A model generated the notes under the pieces. That model was not told the origin of the DNA. It worked only from the letters and a program-made list of their open reading frames with translations, and did not search any database. Below are positions 27,555 through 40,871 of a stretch of DNA of 64,000 nucleotides, in pieces. A program made the position numbers and the translations under genes. The stretch is from Afipia sp. Its GTDB lineage: Bacteria; Pseudomonadota; Alphaproteobacteria; Rhizobiales; Xanthobacteraceae. Position 1 is the first letter of the stretch; every line of letters starts with the position of its first letter. The stretch lies in NCBI GenBank assembly GCA_017308595.1, contig JAFKER010000015.1, positions 124,001-188,000 of the forward strand, written 5' to 3'.

Positions 27555-28430
27555 GTGGATCAGGCAAGCGTCATTGAAACGGCAATTGAGGGCTTCGGGT
27601 CACTCGCGCAACCGACCAGGCTCCAAGCGCTGCGGCTTTTGCTTGCGGCCCATCCTGAGAGCGTCGCTGCGGGAGAGATCGCCCGGCGATGCGATGTCCC
27701 CCACAACACCATGTCGAACCATCTTGCGATTCTCACGCGCGCTGGCCTGGCTGCTGCGGAGAAGGATGGGCGGACGGTGAACTACCGAGCCGACGTCACC
27801 GGCTTTCGCGGACTGATCGATTTTCTGGCGCGTGACTGCTGTAACGGGAGACCGGAACTATGCGGCATTCTTCCGGATGCGAGCATGGCCTCAATCGAGA
27901 AGAGCGAGACCCAGCCGGACGTCGTGGCGCCCGCATTCAACGTGCTGTTCCTCTGCACGCACAACTCCGCGCGATCGATCATGGCTGAGGCGCTTCTGGC
28001 AAAGATCGGTAAAGGCCGCTTCAACGTTTATTCCGCGGGATCAGATCCGGCGGAAGCCCCGATGCAGGAGGTACTCGATCGGTTGAGTCATCTGGGCCAC
28101 GACATCTCTCATCTGCGTTGCAAGTCCTGGGACGAGTTCTCGGGATCGGACGCACCTCGGATGGATTTCGTCATCGCTCTTTGCGACACGCCGCAAGGTC
28201 AGTTCTGTCCCGATCTCGGAAAGAAGTTCGTCACCGGTGCTTGGCCTCTCCCAGACCCATCGCAGTTCACCGGCTCGGACTCGGAGCGAACCACCCTGCT
28301 GAACGAACTCTACGCCATGATCCGGCGCCGCATTGAAATCTTTGTCAGCCTTCCATTCGCTGCGCTCAACCGCATGGCGTTGAAAGGGAGACTGGACGAG
28401 ATCGGCGATACGACGCGCGTATCACCCTAA
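27555..28430 (+). CDS. ArsR-ArsC fusion: arsenic repressor joined to low-molecular-weight-phosphatase-type arsenate reductase
   Basis: A 291-residue two-domain protein. Residues 1 to about 105 are an ArsR winged helix ([31 protein letters not shown]) with the As(III) Cys cluster [12 protein letters not shown]. After a short linker, residues about 125-285 are a phosphatase-fold arsenate reductase: catalytic Cys134 and Arg140 in CTHNSARS, and two more Cys (210 and 218) in [10 protein letters not shown] for the disulfide cascade. So the sensor and the enzyme making its ligand are one chain. Start GTG 27555 has GAGGG upstream. It begins the operon with GAPDH and arsJ. Confidence 0.9.
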   Translation: MDQASVIETAIEGFGSLAQPTRLQALRLLLAAHPESVAAGEIARRCDVPHNTMSNHLAILTRAGLAAAEKDGRTVNYRADVTGFRGLIDFLARDCCNGRPELCGILPDASMASIEKSETQPDVVAPAFNVLFLCTHNSARSIMAEALLAKIGKGRFNVYSAGSDPAEAPMQEVLDRLSHLGHDISHLRCKSWDEFSGSDAPRMDFVIALCDTPQGQFCPDLGKKFVTGAWPLPDPSQFTGSDSERTTLLNELYAMIRRRIEIFVSLPFAALNRMALKGRLDEIGDTTRVSP

Positions 28431-28440
28431 AGGAGATCTT

Positions 28441-29484
28441 ATGAAGGTTGGGATCAATGGCATGGGCCGCATGGGGCGGCTTGTGCTGCGCGCAGCATTC
28501 GGCGGCATCCACCGTCCGGAAAGCGATCCTCGATCGCGAAATCGTCTCGATATCGTTCACATCAATGAAATCAAAGGCGGAATCGAAGCAACCGCTCACC
28601 TGCTCGAATTCGACAGCGTCCATGGCCGGTGGAACGTTCCGATCAATGTCGAGAGTGAGAAATCGATTACCATTGACCGGGCGAAAATCGGGTTCAGTGA
28701 GTTTGGAAGCCCCGGTGACGTCGCTTGGGGCGATCTTGGCTGCGACGTCGTGCTCGAATGCACCGGCAAGTTTCTAAAACCAGATCAGCTAAAAGCCTAC
28801 TTTGATCGCGGTGTGAAAAGGGTCATAGTCGCAGCGCCCGTTAAGGACGAGGCGGCGCTCAATATCGTGGTTGGTGTGAATGACCACCTCTATGACCCCA
28901 CAAAACATCGTCTACTCACTGCTGCATCGTGCACGACAAATTGCCTGGCACCGGTCGTGAAAGTGATCCACGAAGCGATCGGCATTCGACACGGACAAAT
29001 CACCACCATCCACAACCCTACCAATACGAATGTCGTGATTGATGCGCCCCATAAGGACCTGCGGCGCGCGCGATCCGCCATGCTGTCAATGCAACCTACA
29101 ACGACCGGAAGCGCAACCGCCATATCGCTCATCTATCCCGAGTTGAAGGGTAAGTTGAATGGCCACGCTGTGCGAGTGCCTGTTCTCAATGCCAGCCTGA
29201 CGGATTGCGTATTCGAACTGAAACGCTCCACGACTGTCGAAGAGGTCAATGCCCTATTCAAGTCAGCATCTCAAAGTGTTCTTGCGGGAATTCTCGGTTT
29301 TGAGAGCCGCGCGCTTGTTTCCGCGGACTACAACAATGACTCGCGCAGTTCCATTGTCGATGCGCTTAGCACCATGGTGACTGACGAGACGCTCTTGAAG
29401 ATCTATGCGTGGTACGACAACGAGATCGGATATGTCTGCCGCATGGTGGATTTGGCGAATATTGTCGCAAGGGCTGGCGTATGA
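28441..29484 (+). CDS. Arsenic-operon glyceraldehyde-3-phosphate dehydrogenase
   Basis: A 347-residue type I GAPDH with NAD-binding [15 protein letters not shown] and the catalytic Cys164 in [11 protein letters not shown]. The tight pairing with ArsJ (four-base overlap) marks the ArsJ pathway: GAPDH joins arsenate to glyceraldehyde-3-phosphate as 1-arseno-3-phosphoglycerate, which ArsJ exports and which hydrolyses outside. It differs from housekeeping GAPDH in context, not in visible active-site residues. Confidence 0.9.
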   Translation: MKVGINGMGRMGRLVLRAAFGGIHRPESDPRSRNRLDIVHINEIKGGIEATAHLLEFDSVHGRWNVPINVESEKSITIDRAKIGFSEFGSPGDVAWGDLGCDVVLECTGKFLKPDQLKAYFDRGVKRVIVAAPVKDEAALNIVVGVNDHLYDPTKHRLLTAASCTTNCLAPVVKVIHEAIGIRHGQITTIHNPTNTNVVIDAPHKDLRRARSAMLSMQPTTTGSATAISLIYPELKGKLNGHAVRVPVLNASLTDCVFELKRSTTVEEVNALFKSASQSVLAGILGFESRALVSADYNNDSRSSIVDALSTMVTDETLLKIYAWYDNEIGYVCRMVDLANIVARAGV

Positions 29485-30716
29485 CAGCGACCGCAAGAAA
29501 TTACCTGATCGTCACGGCGTCATATTGGGGGTTCACCCTTGTTGACGGCGCATTGCGCATGCTCGTGCTGTTTCATTTCTTTCGCCTCGGATATACGCCA
29601 TTCACGTTGGCATTCCTGTTCCTGCTCTATGAAGCGGCAGGCATCGCAGCGAACCTTGCCGGCGGTTACTTCGCGTCCAAGTACGGAATTCCCCGCATGC
29701 TTGCAGCCGGTCAGGTTCTGCAGATCGCAGGACTGATCATGCTGTCATTTCTCGATCCGCAATGGAGCGCAGCATTCTCTGTCGCTTGGGTCGTCGCAGC
29801 CCAAGGGGTCGCTGGTGTCGCTAAGGATCTGACCAAAACCGCTTCTAAATCCGCGATCAAAGCAACTTCTTCCGAAGGAAGCGGACAGCTGTTCCGGTGG
29901 GTCGCCTGGTTTACCGGATCGAAGAATGCAATGAAGGGTGTGGGCTTCTTCGTGGGCGGCCTGCTTCTCGACGTCGTCGGTTTCAGACCTGCACTTTGGG
30001 CAATGGCCGCTCTGCTTGGCCTCATCTTCCTGGCAGGCTTGTTCCTCCTCCCGCGTCAGCTTGGCAAGGCCAAATCATCCAAAACGATAAAAGAGCTTTT
30101 CGGAAAAACGAGAGGCGTCAACTTGCTGGCAGCGGCACGCATCTTTATGTTCGGCGCGCGCGACGTTTGGTTTGTCGTCGGCTTACCCGTCTTCCTGTAT
30201 GCGAACGGTTGGCGCTTTCTTGAAGTGGGAGGCTTTCTCGCGGCGTGGACAATCGCCTACGGCGGGATCCAGGCAATTGCACCCTCGTTAGTTACGCGAA
30301 GCACGGATGGATTAAGTCGGGAGGTTCCAGCGGCGCGGATGTGGGCTCTCATCCTTGCGGCCGTCCCGATCGTACTGGCAATCATTATGCACACCGTCAA
30401 CGTTGGACGGCCCGATCTTCTGGTGGTTGCGGGGCTCGCTCTATTCGGTCTTCCCTTCGCTGTGAACTCTTCACTGCATTCGTATCTCATCCTCGCATAT
30501 GCAGGATCCGAGAAATCAGCCGAGGACGTCGGCTTTTACTATGCCGCCAATGCTGCAGGCCGACTGCTTGGCATTACGCTGTCTGGCTTGCTCTACCAAA
30601 TCGCTGGAATCACAGGATGCCTTATCGGCTCGGCCGTCATGCTGGTGCTGTGTTGGGCACTGACCTTCGCCCTACCGATCTCGGCGCTTTCAGTCAACGC
30701 GAGACCAGCCACCTAG
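29481..30716 (+). CDS. arsJ: ArsJ organoarsenical efflux permease (MFS)
   Basis: A 411-residue MFS protein with twelve hydrophobic segments. [21 protein letters not shown] at the N-terminus and [16 protein letters not shown] after helix 4 are typical of ArsJ. ATG 29481 overlaps the GAPDH stop. It exports 1-arseno-3-phosphoglycerate made by the upstream GAPDH, giving arsenate resistance without reduction (known for the family). Confidence 0.92.
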   Translation: MTATARNYLIVTASYWGFTLVDGALRMLVLFHFFRLGYTPFTLAFLFLLYEAAGIAANLAGGYFASKYGIPRMLAAGQVLQIAGLIMLSFLDPQWSAAFSVAWVVAAQGVAGVAKDLTKTASKSAIKATSSEGSGQLFRWVAWFTGSKNAMKGVGFFVGGLLLDVVGFRPALWAMAALLGLIFLAGLFLLPRQLGKAKSSKTIKELFGKTRGVNLLAAARIFMFGARDVWFVVGLPVFLYANGWRFLEVGGFLAAWTIAYGGIQAIAPSLVTRSTDGLSREVPAARMWALILAAVPIVLAIIMHTVNVGRPDLLVVAGLALFGLPFAVNSSLHSYLILAYAGSEKSAEDVGFYYAANAAGRLLGITLSGLLYQIAGITGCLIGSAVMLVLCWALTFALPISALSVNARPAT

Positions 30717-30786
30717 GCTCATCAGTATGCAACGAAACCTGTCGGGCCGTGCGCCGCTGGAAAACGGAGAAAGCAGTGGACTGGAC

Positions 30787-30947
30787 GATGACCAACTTCT
30801 GGATTCAGATCGTTGCAGGATTGCTAAGGCGCCCACGCTGCGGCGTCTGCCGCTCACGATTATCGCTTTGGATTTTTGCGGCATAGCCTCGTTGGCCTTA
30901 CCGCTGGAGCTTTGAGCGGCTCACGCGCTCGAAACAGCTCCAATGTG
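30787..30947 (+). pseudogene. Frameshifted remnant of a small membrane-protein gene
   Basis: MTNFWIQIVAGLL reads from ATG 30787; after a frameshift around 30830 another frame continues as ASAAHDYRFGFLRHSLVGLTAGALSG. Together they resemble small Gly/Ala-rich membrane proteins common in Bradyrhizobiaceae (two hydrophobic segments around a charged turn). No intact frame remains. Recognition is from memory, so this is tentative. Confidence 0.35.
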
Positions 30948-31024
30948 CCCGAGACGGCGTTCGCTCGGTTTAAGCCTGGCCTACCATTCGTCGTACCTGC
31001 CCGGGGATGCTACGGCGGCGGAAG

Positions 31025-31924
31025 TCAGACGTGTAGCACCTTCTCCTCTCCTCTCAACCCGTCGTCCTCGACCTGGATCGTGACGTGGTCGATACCGAAG
31101 TTATCCTTCATTACGCGGCGGGCCCGCTGCAGTACTTCTCTCCCTTTCGATAGGTCAGCAACGACGAGGTGGCAGCTCATCGCATCGAAGCCAGACGTGA
31201 CCGTCCATACATGAAGATCATGAACAGCAGTTACGCCGGAGATTTCCATAAGATTCCTTTCGAGTAGTCCGAGATCGACGTTCGGCGGCGTGCCCTCCAT
31301 CAAGATATGCGTCACTTGCTTGAGCAGTATCCAGGTCCTTGGCACGATGAACAGGCCAATGCCGGCCCCCATGATCGGATCAGCCAACCGCCAGCCCGTC
31401 CACATGATGATCAAGGCGGCGACAATCACGCCGACGGATCCCAGCATGTCACCCAGCACCTCCAGGTAGGCACCCTTGACGTTCAAGCTTTCCGATGACC
31501 CGCTGGCCAGCAAGCGCATGCTGATCAGGTTCACCACGAGACCGATCGCCGCGACAATCAGCATCGGACCACTTAGAACTTCCGGCGGCGCGAGAAACCG
31601 CTGATACGCCTCGTACAGGATGTAGACGGTCAACAATAACAAGACCACGGCGTTGATAAGCGCGGACAAAACCTCCGTCCGCAAATAGCCGTAGGTCAAT
31701 TGTGGGGTGGCCTCGCGCGCCGCGAAACGTATCGCCAGCAATGCCAGCGCAAGGCCGCCGACATCGGTCAACATGTGTGCTGCGTCCGCGAGCAGCGCGA
31801 GGCTGCCGGTAACAAAGGCACCGACCACCTCTGCAATCATGTAAGTGCCGGTCAGTGCCAGCGCCCAACGCAGCCGGTTTGCGTGTTTAGCCGCTGCAGT
31901 TCCTGTCGAAACTCCGCCGTGCAT
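31025..31924 (-). CDS. czcD: Cation diffusion facilitator (CzcD-like)
   Basis: A 299-residue CDF exporter for Zn, Co or Cd in exchange for protons. Six membrane helices; helix 2 site ALLADAAHMLTDVGGL (His and Asp ligands) and helix 5 site YLEVLGDMLGSVGV, both complete. The cytoplasmic C-terminal domain has HDLHVWTVTSG. Last gene of a PilZ-fusion / membrane protein / CDF minus-strand operon with gaps of four bases or less. Confidence 0.9.
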   Translation of the reverse strand: MHGGVSTGTAAAKHANRLRWALALTGTYMIAEVVGAFVTGSLALLADAAHMLTDVGGLALALLAIRFAAREATPQLTYGYLRTEVLSALINAVVLLLLTVYILYEAYQRFLAPPEVLSGPMLIVAAIGLVVNLISMRLLASGSSESLNVKGAYLEVLGDMLGSVGVIVAALIIMWTGWRLADPIMGAGIGLFIVPRTWILLKQVTHILMEGTPPNVDLGLLERNLMEISGVTAVHDLHVWTVTSGFDAMSCHLVVADLSKGREVLQRARRVMKDNFGIDHVTIQVEDDGLRGEEKVLHV

Positions 31925-31927
31925 CGC

Positions 31928-32785
31928 TTAGACCTCCGCGTATTTGTTATGCTGCGCAGCGGCGCTCCCGCCGATCGACTTCCGCAGCCTTTCTTCGAGT
32001 TCGTCGAACAGAAAGAAACTGACGTCGTCTAAAGATCCATGCCCCTTTGCGAAGGGCTGCTCGAGCAGACGGACGAGATACAATGCGTAGATGAACATGT
32101 AAGAAATGAAGCCAAACATTATTGCGGATGCCGGATCCCCTTCCGTCTTTAGAAAGAGCATCATGATGACGATGGCTAACACCAGCGTCTGCACCAGCAC
32201 GTGGACGGACGGCACGAACTCGACTCGCTGTATCTGGTAGATTCGTAACATCGATCTGCGCAGCACATCCTGCGTTGTCCGCAAGCGGACGACGAAATTG
32301 GCCGCCATGCCCATCCCTTCGAGTCGCCCAAAAATCGAGGTCAATTTTGCGATTTCTTCCAAAACCGGGGGTATATTCTTGTGATTACCGGCATGGCTTA
32401 GACCTGCTCTCAACTTGTCAATTGTCGCCAACAGAATTTTCCGACATTCGCGCAGATCGAAATCCTTGTTGACCGCAGCGAACGATTCGAGATCGCCGTC
32501 GATCGCCTCGATCGAGGTGCGAATGTCGGCGGGTATGCGCTCAGCTTCCTTGTAGTCGGCGAGGATGCTGGAGAGAAGAAACCCGATAATGAAGATGGCG
32601 CCACCAATACCGCTGGTCAGGAGCGTGTTCAGTTCGAGAAACTCAAGTCCGAAATAGTGCACCCCGATCTTGACGCATCCGAGCACAAGGACAACGGCCA
32701 CAACGGTAAAGAACAGCCGAAATTTCTTACGATAGCTGAGGCTTGCGCCTCCAAGATGAAGGTGCTGGATGATTGAAGCAGGCAT
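31928..32785 (-). CDS. Multi-pass membrane protein, bestrophin/DUF4239-like layout
   Basis: A 285-residue protein with a helix pair near residues 22-75, a central soluble helical part (about 80-185) and another helix pair near 195-245. FIIGFLLSSILADYKEAERIP recalls bestrophin-like or DUF4239 proteins, but I am not certain of the family. Coupled to the PilZ fusion gene upstream (the ATG directly follows its stop) and to the CDF gene downstream. Channel function would be a guess. Confidence 0.5.
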   Translation of the reverse strand: MPASIIQHLHLGGASLSYRKKFRLFFTVVAVVLVLGCVKIGVHYFGLEFLELNTLLTSGIGGAIFIIGFLLSSILADYKEAERIPADIRTSIEAIDGDLESFAAVNKDFDLRECRKILLATIDKLRAGLSHAGNHKNIPPVLEEIAKLTSIFGRLEGMGMAANFVVRLRTTQDVLRRSMLRIYQIQRVEFVPSVHVLVQTLVLAIVIMMLFLKTEGDPASAIMFGFISYMFIYALYLVRLLEQPFAKGHGSLDDVSFFLFDELEERLRKSIGGSAAAQHNKYAEV

Positions 32786-33565
32786 CTATGGTCCATTTCT
32801 TAGAGTTCGGGCCGGCGTGAAGCCGCGACCGTTCCACCGATACGTTTCATTGGTATCCGGTTGCGAGACTTCTAAGCCGGCAACTCCTCCGGCGTTCGTC
32901 ATCGTCACATCCAAAGCCTTCTTGCTAAACACGATCCGATAGCGGCCACGCGACTCCGCGTAGATTTCATGGAGACAGCCATTACCGTTGCACACGACAG
33001 CCCGATTCCCGCAGGCGAATTCCTCGAAATGCAGCGACACGAAGCGCTGGCCTCCCGCCTCGATCGACACCGCGAAGTAATGAGCCGCGGCCGCCGCGTT
33101 CCCGCACGCGCGCTCGATCGCAACAATTCTCCGTCTAATATCGGCCGGGAGCCCCTCGATGTGCTCGGATGCCCACGGTCTTTCCGTGGCCATGCCGCTG
33201 CGCGCCAACGCTTGCTCACTTGTCTGCAGGGAAATCAGCAGGAGCGTTGTCATCCAGATTGCCGACCATAGCTTCAAGCGACGTTCCGCCCTTTTCTGCT
33301 CTGACACAACATTATCTCCTCGATCGAAAAGGGCACCGACGCGACGCTCGAAAGCCCAGATTAATCGGCATGATCGCGGGACTTGATCCGCACGGTTGGT
33401 GAGAGTGAAGCGATGTGGACTGCCGAGCGGGCTTTCAACGTCGAGCAATACGCCGGACGTACTCAGGTTTCCGATGGTGCGGTCGGCCAAGGCGCCGCCG
33501 AACGCAATCGTGCCGGCGTTTAGTATACTTATCCGCAAATTCGATCTTTTCTCCTCCATGACCAT
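32786..33565 (-). CDS. PilZ domain in frame with a membrane-anchored secreted domain
   Basis: A 259-residue frame in two halves. Residues 1 to about 83 form a PilZ-type unit (EKRSNLRISILNAGTIAFGG, NLSTSGVLLDVESP), about the length of complete small PilZ proteins in this family; it lacks a strict RxxxR motif. From about 87 a second unit begins with a signal-like helix (IWMTTLLLISLQT) and a Cys-containing periplasmic part. A GTG at 33307 with AGGAGA seven bases upstream could start the second half alone. So this may be a fusion by stop loss, or one gene with an internal start. Confidence 0.6.
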   Translation of the reverse strand: MVMEEKRSNLRISILNAGTIAFGGALADRTIGNLSTSGVLLDVESPLGSPHRFTLTNRADQVPRSCRLIWAFERRVGALFDRGDNVVSEQKRAERRLKLWSAIWMTTLLLISLQTSEQALARSGMATERPWASEHIEGLPADIRRRIVAIERACGNAAAAAHYFAVSIEAGGQRFVSLHFEEFACGNRAVVCNGNGCLHEIYAESRGRYRIVFSKKALDVTMTNAGGVAGLEVSQPDTNETYRWNGRGFTPARTLRNGP

Positions 33566-33755
33566 CCTCCATGTCAGATCAATCGACTTTCTTTTCGAAC
33601 GCCCCCCGCTTCACCATATCGCCCTCTTCGAACAGGAAGCCCTGCATAGCGGTTCTCCAGTCGCTCTAAATTCGCAGAAGAAACTCAAGGCTCATGCCGA
33701 AATGCTTAAACCTTCCTTCTGCGTGTTCGGCGAAGTCATTGTTGCAATCCTCCCG

Positions 33756-35924
33756 TCACGTTGCAGAGGGTCTCAACAGGCGCAACGCATTCAACGTCAC
33801 CACAACGGTTGCACCGGTGTCCGCGAGAATGGCCGGCCACAGCCCCGTCACCCCAACGACCGTGGTGACGAGAAAAACCGCTTTGAGGCCGAGTGCAACC
33901 GAGATATTTTGCTTGATATTGAGCATCGTGCGGTTCGACAAATCGACCATAGCGGCCACGTCCGCGACGCGTCCGTGAAGCACTGCGGCATCGGCAGTTT
34001 CCAGTGCGACATCAGTACCGCCACCCATCGCAATCCCGATGTCTGCAGCGGCAAGCGCTGGTGCATCGTTGATGCCGTCGCCGACCTTGGCAACAGAGAA
34101 GCCTTCCTTCTGGAACTCGCCTACAATCCGTTGCTTGTCTTGCGGAAGCAGTTCCGCGTGAACCTCAATCCCAAGTTGTTTGCCGATCGCAGCCGCCGTT
34201 CGTCGATTGTCGCCGGTCAACATCAACGTCCGAATTCCGAGATCTGCCAGAAGCGTCAGGCCTCTCACCGCGTCCGGGCGCGGTTCATCGCGCATGGCAA
34301 TAGCGCCTGCTGGCTCCATATCGATGAGGACAACCGAGACCGTCTTACCTTCATCGTTCAACGCCGAGATGCGAGCCATCTGCTCATCGTTCAATGCAGC
34401 TAAATCATTAGCTGCCTGCGGCGAGCCCAGAAAAATCTGCTTGCCATCGACCGTCGCGCGGATACCCTTCCCGCCGATTGCCTGCGACTCCGATGTCGGC
34501 GGTAACGATAGTTGCTGTTCCGAGGCTTTCGCCAGGATTGCCGTCGCCAACGGATGACTGGATCCCGCCTCGAGTGCCGCAGCGACCCGCAGTACATCGG
34601 TCTCCGTAGCGCTGAACGAAACAATATCGGTGACTTGCGGTTTCCCCAACGTCAACGTGCCGGTTTTGTCGAAACAGGCCATGGTGACCTTGCCTATCTG
34701 CTCCAACACGGCACCACCTTTCAGTAGAAGTCCGCGCCGCGCACCGGCAGACAGGCTGGCGGCAATGGCAGCCGGAGTCGAAATAACCAAAGCACACGGG
34801 CAACCGATCAGAAGGATTGCCAGTCCTTTGTATATCCATTCGTTCCACGCACCACCCATAAGCACGGGCGGGACGACAGCTATTAACGTTGCGACGACGA
34901 CAACGCCGGGCGTGTAGTAGCTGGAGAAGCGATCGATGAACCTTTGGGTCGGAGCTTTGGATTCCTGCGCTTCCTCAACCAGGCGAACGACTCGCGCAAT
35001 CGTATTGTCAGCCGCGGCGGCGGTAACCCGAACCCTGAGAAGGCCATCACCGTTGATGGTGCCTGCAAACAGGTTTTGATCTCGCCCCTTCCGGATGGGC
35101 ATACTTTCCCCGGAAACCGGCGCTTCATCTATCGAGCTCTCTCCGGAGACGATGATGCCGTCCGCCGGGATCCGATCGCCCGGGCGGACTTGAATCATCG
35201 CGCCTACCTTAAGTGAATCGGCCTGAACTTCGCGAACCTGGCCGTTCTCTTCGAGCATCGCGGTCTTTGGAATCAGTTCGGTCAGACTTTGGATGCTGGC
35301 GCGCGCACGATTCGCGGCGACGCCTTCCAGCAACTCTCCGATCAGGAACAGGAAGACGACTGCGGCCGCCTCTTCCGTCGCACCGATAAAGACCGCACCG
35401 ATAGCCGCGATCGTCATCAGCATCTCGATCGAAAACGGTGTGCCCGTAAGCGCCGCTGAAATGGCCCGTCTTGCGATCGGGATCAGCCCCACCAGCATGG
35501 CTATCAGAAACGCCCAACGCTCCGTCGCCGGAAATGCCTTCCCCAGCAAGAATGCCGCGGCCAAAGCGAATCCGGACGCAATCGTGAGAGCCCCTTTGCG
35601 CGTCCGCCACCATGACCGATCGATTGGACCGTGATCGTGAGAGTGACCGTCCTGATGCGTGTCAGTTGATGCACCGTGTTGTTCCACCTTCGCACCCGCG
35701 TGCTCGGTGCCAATGACCTTATAGCCAAGGCCCAGGATCCGGCTACGCAATGTTTCCGGATCCGGGAGATCATGCTTTACAATGACAGTCCCTCCGGGCA
35801 CGGAGACATTGACCTCCGTGACACCGGCAACGCGTTTCAGCGCGTTCTCGATCTTGATCGCACATGATGCGCAATCCATTCCCTCGACCCGCATGCGCGT
35901 TGTGATCAGCGTGTCTTGGGTCAT
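33756..35924 (-). CDS. zntA: Zn/Cd/Pb-translocating P1B-type ATPase
   Basis: A 722-residue exporter. N-terminal HMA domain with GMDCASC, a His-rich linker (HTHQ-like, HSHDHG near residue 95), actuator SGES, CPC in GCPCALVIS near 376, DKTGTLT near 420, MLTGDN and GDGINDAP. Last-helix residues (ADTGATVVVTLNALRLL, with Asp) fit the ZntA/CadA subgroup rather than CopA. Start ATG 35924 follows CAGGAG. Lies next to OpgC and the czc operon. Confidence 0.92.
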   Translation of the reverse strand: MTQDTLITTRMRVEGMDCASCAIKIENALKRVAGVTEVNVSVPGGTVIVKHDLPDPETLRSRILGLGYKVIGTEHAGAKVEQHGASTDTHQDGHSHDHGPIDRSWWRTRKGALTIASGFALAAAFLLGKAFPATERWAFLIAMLVGLIPIARRAISAALTGTPFSIEMLMTIAAIGAVFIGATEEAAAVVFLFLIGELLEGVAANRARASIQSLTELIPKTAMLEENGQVREVQADSLKVGAMIQVRPGDRIPADGIIVSGESSIDEAPVSGESMPIRKGRDQNLFAGTINGDGLLRVRVTAAAADNTIARVVRLVEEAQESKAPTQRFIDRFSSYYTPGVVVVATLIAVVPPVLMGGAWNEWIYKGLAILLIGCPCALVISTPAAIAASLSAGARRGLLLKGGAVLEQIGKVTMACFDKTGTLTLGKPQVTDIVSFSATETDVLRVAAALEAGSSHPLATAILAKASEQQLSLPPTSESQAIGGKGIRATVDGKQIFLGSPQAANDLAALNDEQMARISALNDEGKTVSVVLIDMEPAGAIAMRDEPRPDAVRGLTLLADLGIRTLMLTGDNRRTAAAIGKQLGIEVHAELLPQDKQRIVGEFQKEGFSVAKVGDGINDAPALAAADIGIAMGGGTDVALETADAAVLHGRVADVAAMVDLSNRTMLNIKQNISVALGLKAVFLVTTVVGVTGLWPAILADTGATVVVTLNALRLLRPSAT

Positions 35925-35955
35925 CTGCAACTCCTGCTATCGAAAATCGGGTCGC

Positions 35956-37101
35956 TCATGAGGCGGATGCCACTGCACTCGAACTCGAAGAATTTGATCG
36001 AAGGCTCACCGTCCACGTTCTGTAGTAAGCAACACCCGTCATGATGGCGATGCCGCCCGAGCTGACGAGAGACTGAAATGCCAATGACATTGATACCGAC
36101 TCAAAAAGGAGGTGCCCGGCGAACGACAGGAAGACGCCAACACAAAAGACTTCCAGCGAGCGCTTTCCGCATACGATCGCGGGCCGCAATATCGGCGACT
36201 GTAGCCCGGCCCATTCTTTTGGCACACAATGCACGACGACGACCGCGAGCGCGAGAAAATGAAGAATTCGATATGGCCCAAGATTCGTTTTGTCGTTAGG
36301 AAACGCAGACAACAACGAGACGGGAAGAACGTTTGCCAGTTCCGGAAACCGCGCTGCCATCGCGATCAGGAGTGAGAACAATAGATATACACCCGCTATG
36401 CCTATCACCGCTTTCGAACGCAAGAGCGGTTGAAGCCGATCCGCTCCGCCGCTCGCAGCCCAAGCGCCGATCACGAACAAAAACTGCCAGGCGAAAGGAT
36501 TGAAGTACCAGTTCCCGCTTGGGTAGGACGGCAGATTCCAGCCAAGAGATCGCGCAGTCACATACAACGCGAAAGACGCGGCGAGCGTCACGTTCGGACG
36601 GCGGATCATCGCCCAGAGCGCAAGTGGAAACGCCACCATGATAACGATGTAGAGCGGAAGAACATCGAGATTCAGAGGCTTGAATTCGAGCAGCAGCCCA
36701 TGCTTGAGAGTCTCAATCGGATCGTCGAGGAGATGCCGGACGTTGAATTCATCCAGCAGATGCGAATGGCCATAGGACTGGGCGACAAATCCAATCGCGG
36801 CGAGATACGCCACCAAAAGAAGGACGTGCGCCACGTAGATCTGCCAGACCCTGCCGTAGATCAGACTTGTGCTAACAAGAAAGCCGCTCGCTCGCATGTA
36901 ACGCGAATACACGAAGGTCGCCGTGTAGCCGGAAATAAAGACGAACAAATCAGCGGCGTCGCTAAAGCCGTAATTTCTGGTCGTCAACCAGGCGACCGCG
37001 TTGTTGGGAATGTGGTCAACGAAGATCGCCCAGTTTGCCAGGCCACGGAACATATCGAGGCGTACGTCGCGTCCGCTTGAAGATTTCGATCGATCAGCCA
37101 T
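35956..37101 (-). CDS. opgC: OpgC-family membrane protein
   Basis: A 381-residue protein with about ten membrane segments, starting RDVRLDMFRGLANWAIFVDHIPNN and DAADLFVFISGYTATFVYSR, the hallmarks of the OpgC branch of acyltransferases, which add succinyl groups to periplasmic glucans. Its place between two metal efflux units suggests an envelope role in metal stress, but this is not shown. A Ser-rich C-terminal tail is cytoplasmic by prediction. Confidence 0.8.
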   Translation of the reverse strand: MADRSKSSSGRDVRLDMFRGLANWAIFVDHIPNNAVAWLTTRNYGFSDAADLFVFISGYTATFVYSRYMRASGFLVSTSLIYGRVWQIYVAHVLLLVAYLAAIGFVAQSYGHSHLLDEFNVRHLLDDPIETLKHGLLLEFKPLNLDVLPLYIVIMVAFPLALWAMIRRPNVTLAASFALYVTARSLGWNLPSYPSGNWYFNPFAWQFLFVIGAWAASGGADRLQPLLRSKAVIGIAGVYLLFSLLIAMAARFPELANVLPVSLLSAFPNDKTNLGPYRILHFLALAVVVVHCVPKEWAGLQSPILRPAIVCGKRSLEVFCVGVFLSFAGHLLFESVSMSLAFQSLVSSGGIAIMTGVAYYRTWTVSLRSNSSSSSAVASAS

Positions 37102-37186
37102 AGCAGTTCAATCAGAGGTGGGGTGCCACGCAATGAACTCACGCGGCACTCCCGTTAAACACCGTCACGATGGGTTAGAATAACGC

Positions 37187-37561
37187 TCAGTTTGTGAATT
37201 TTGCCTGGCCCGATTTTCCTGCTTTCGTTTTCAGCATCAGAGTCACAGAGGTGCCCGCGGCAATTTGTTTCTTGGCCTCTGCCTTCAGTGCGCTACTTCC
37301 GGCCGGAGCAAGCGTGATCGTTTCTCTCTCAGAGCCGCTTACCACGAGAACCGACCCCGTAAAGCCATCCGTTGCGACCGGTTTGTTGGCCTCATCGACG
37401 ATGTTAAACGTGATGGTGTTTCCAGACGTCATAAGCTCGGCATGCACGCCCGCGACGTCCTCCATCAATCCTCCGTTCGGGCCTTTAGACCCGTGAGAAT
37501 GTTGAGCCATCGCCGGAGCCGCAGACAACAACATCGCCGCCAAAATCAGAATAGCTCTCAT
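37187..37561 (-). CDS. Small periplasmic protein of the czc operon
   Basis: A 124-residue exported protein (signal MRAILILAAMLLSAAPAMA) with His residues right after cleavage (QHSHGSKGPNGG) and a beta-rich body. Proteins of this look follow CzcA/CusA genes in Bradyrhizobiaceae. It may bind metal in the periplasm; no experimentally known family comes to mind. Confidence 0.7.
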   Translation of the reverse strand: MRAILILAAMLLSAAPAMAQHSHGSKGPNGGLMEDVAGVHAELMTSGNTITFNIVDEANKPVATDGFTGSVLVVSGSERETITLAPAGSSALKAEAKKQIAAGTSVTLMLKTKAGKSGQAKFTN

Positions 37562-37575
37562 GGATATTCTCCTTT

Positions 37576-40788
<3,213 letters not shown>

Positions 40789-40871
40789 TTAGGAAGCCCG
40801 ACGCCCAAGCAAGAAGCTTTTGCGTATCGTGGATGATGATCGTCACGGCGCAGGAACGAGCCCGGGGATTA

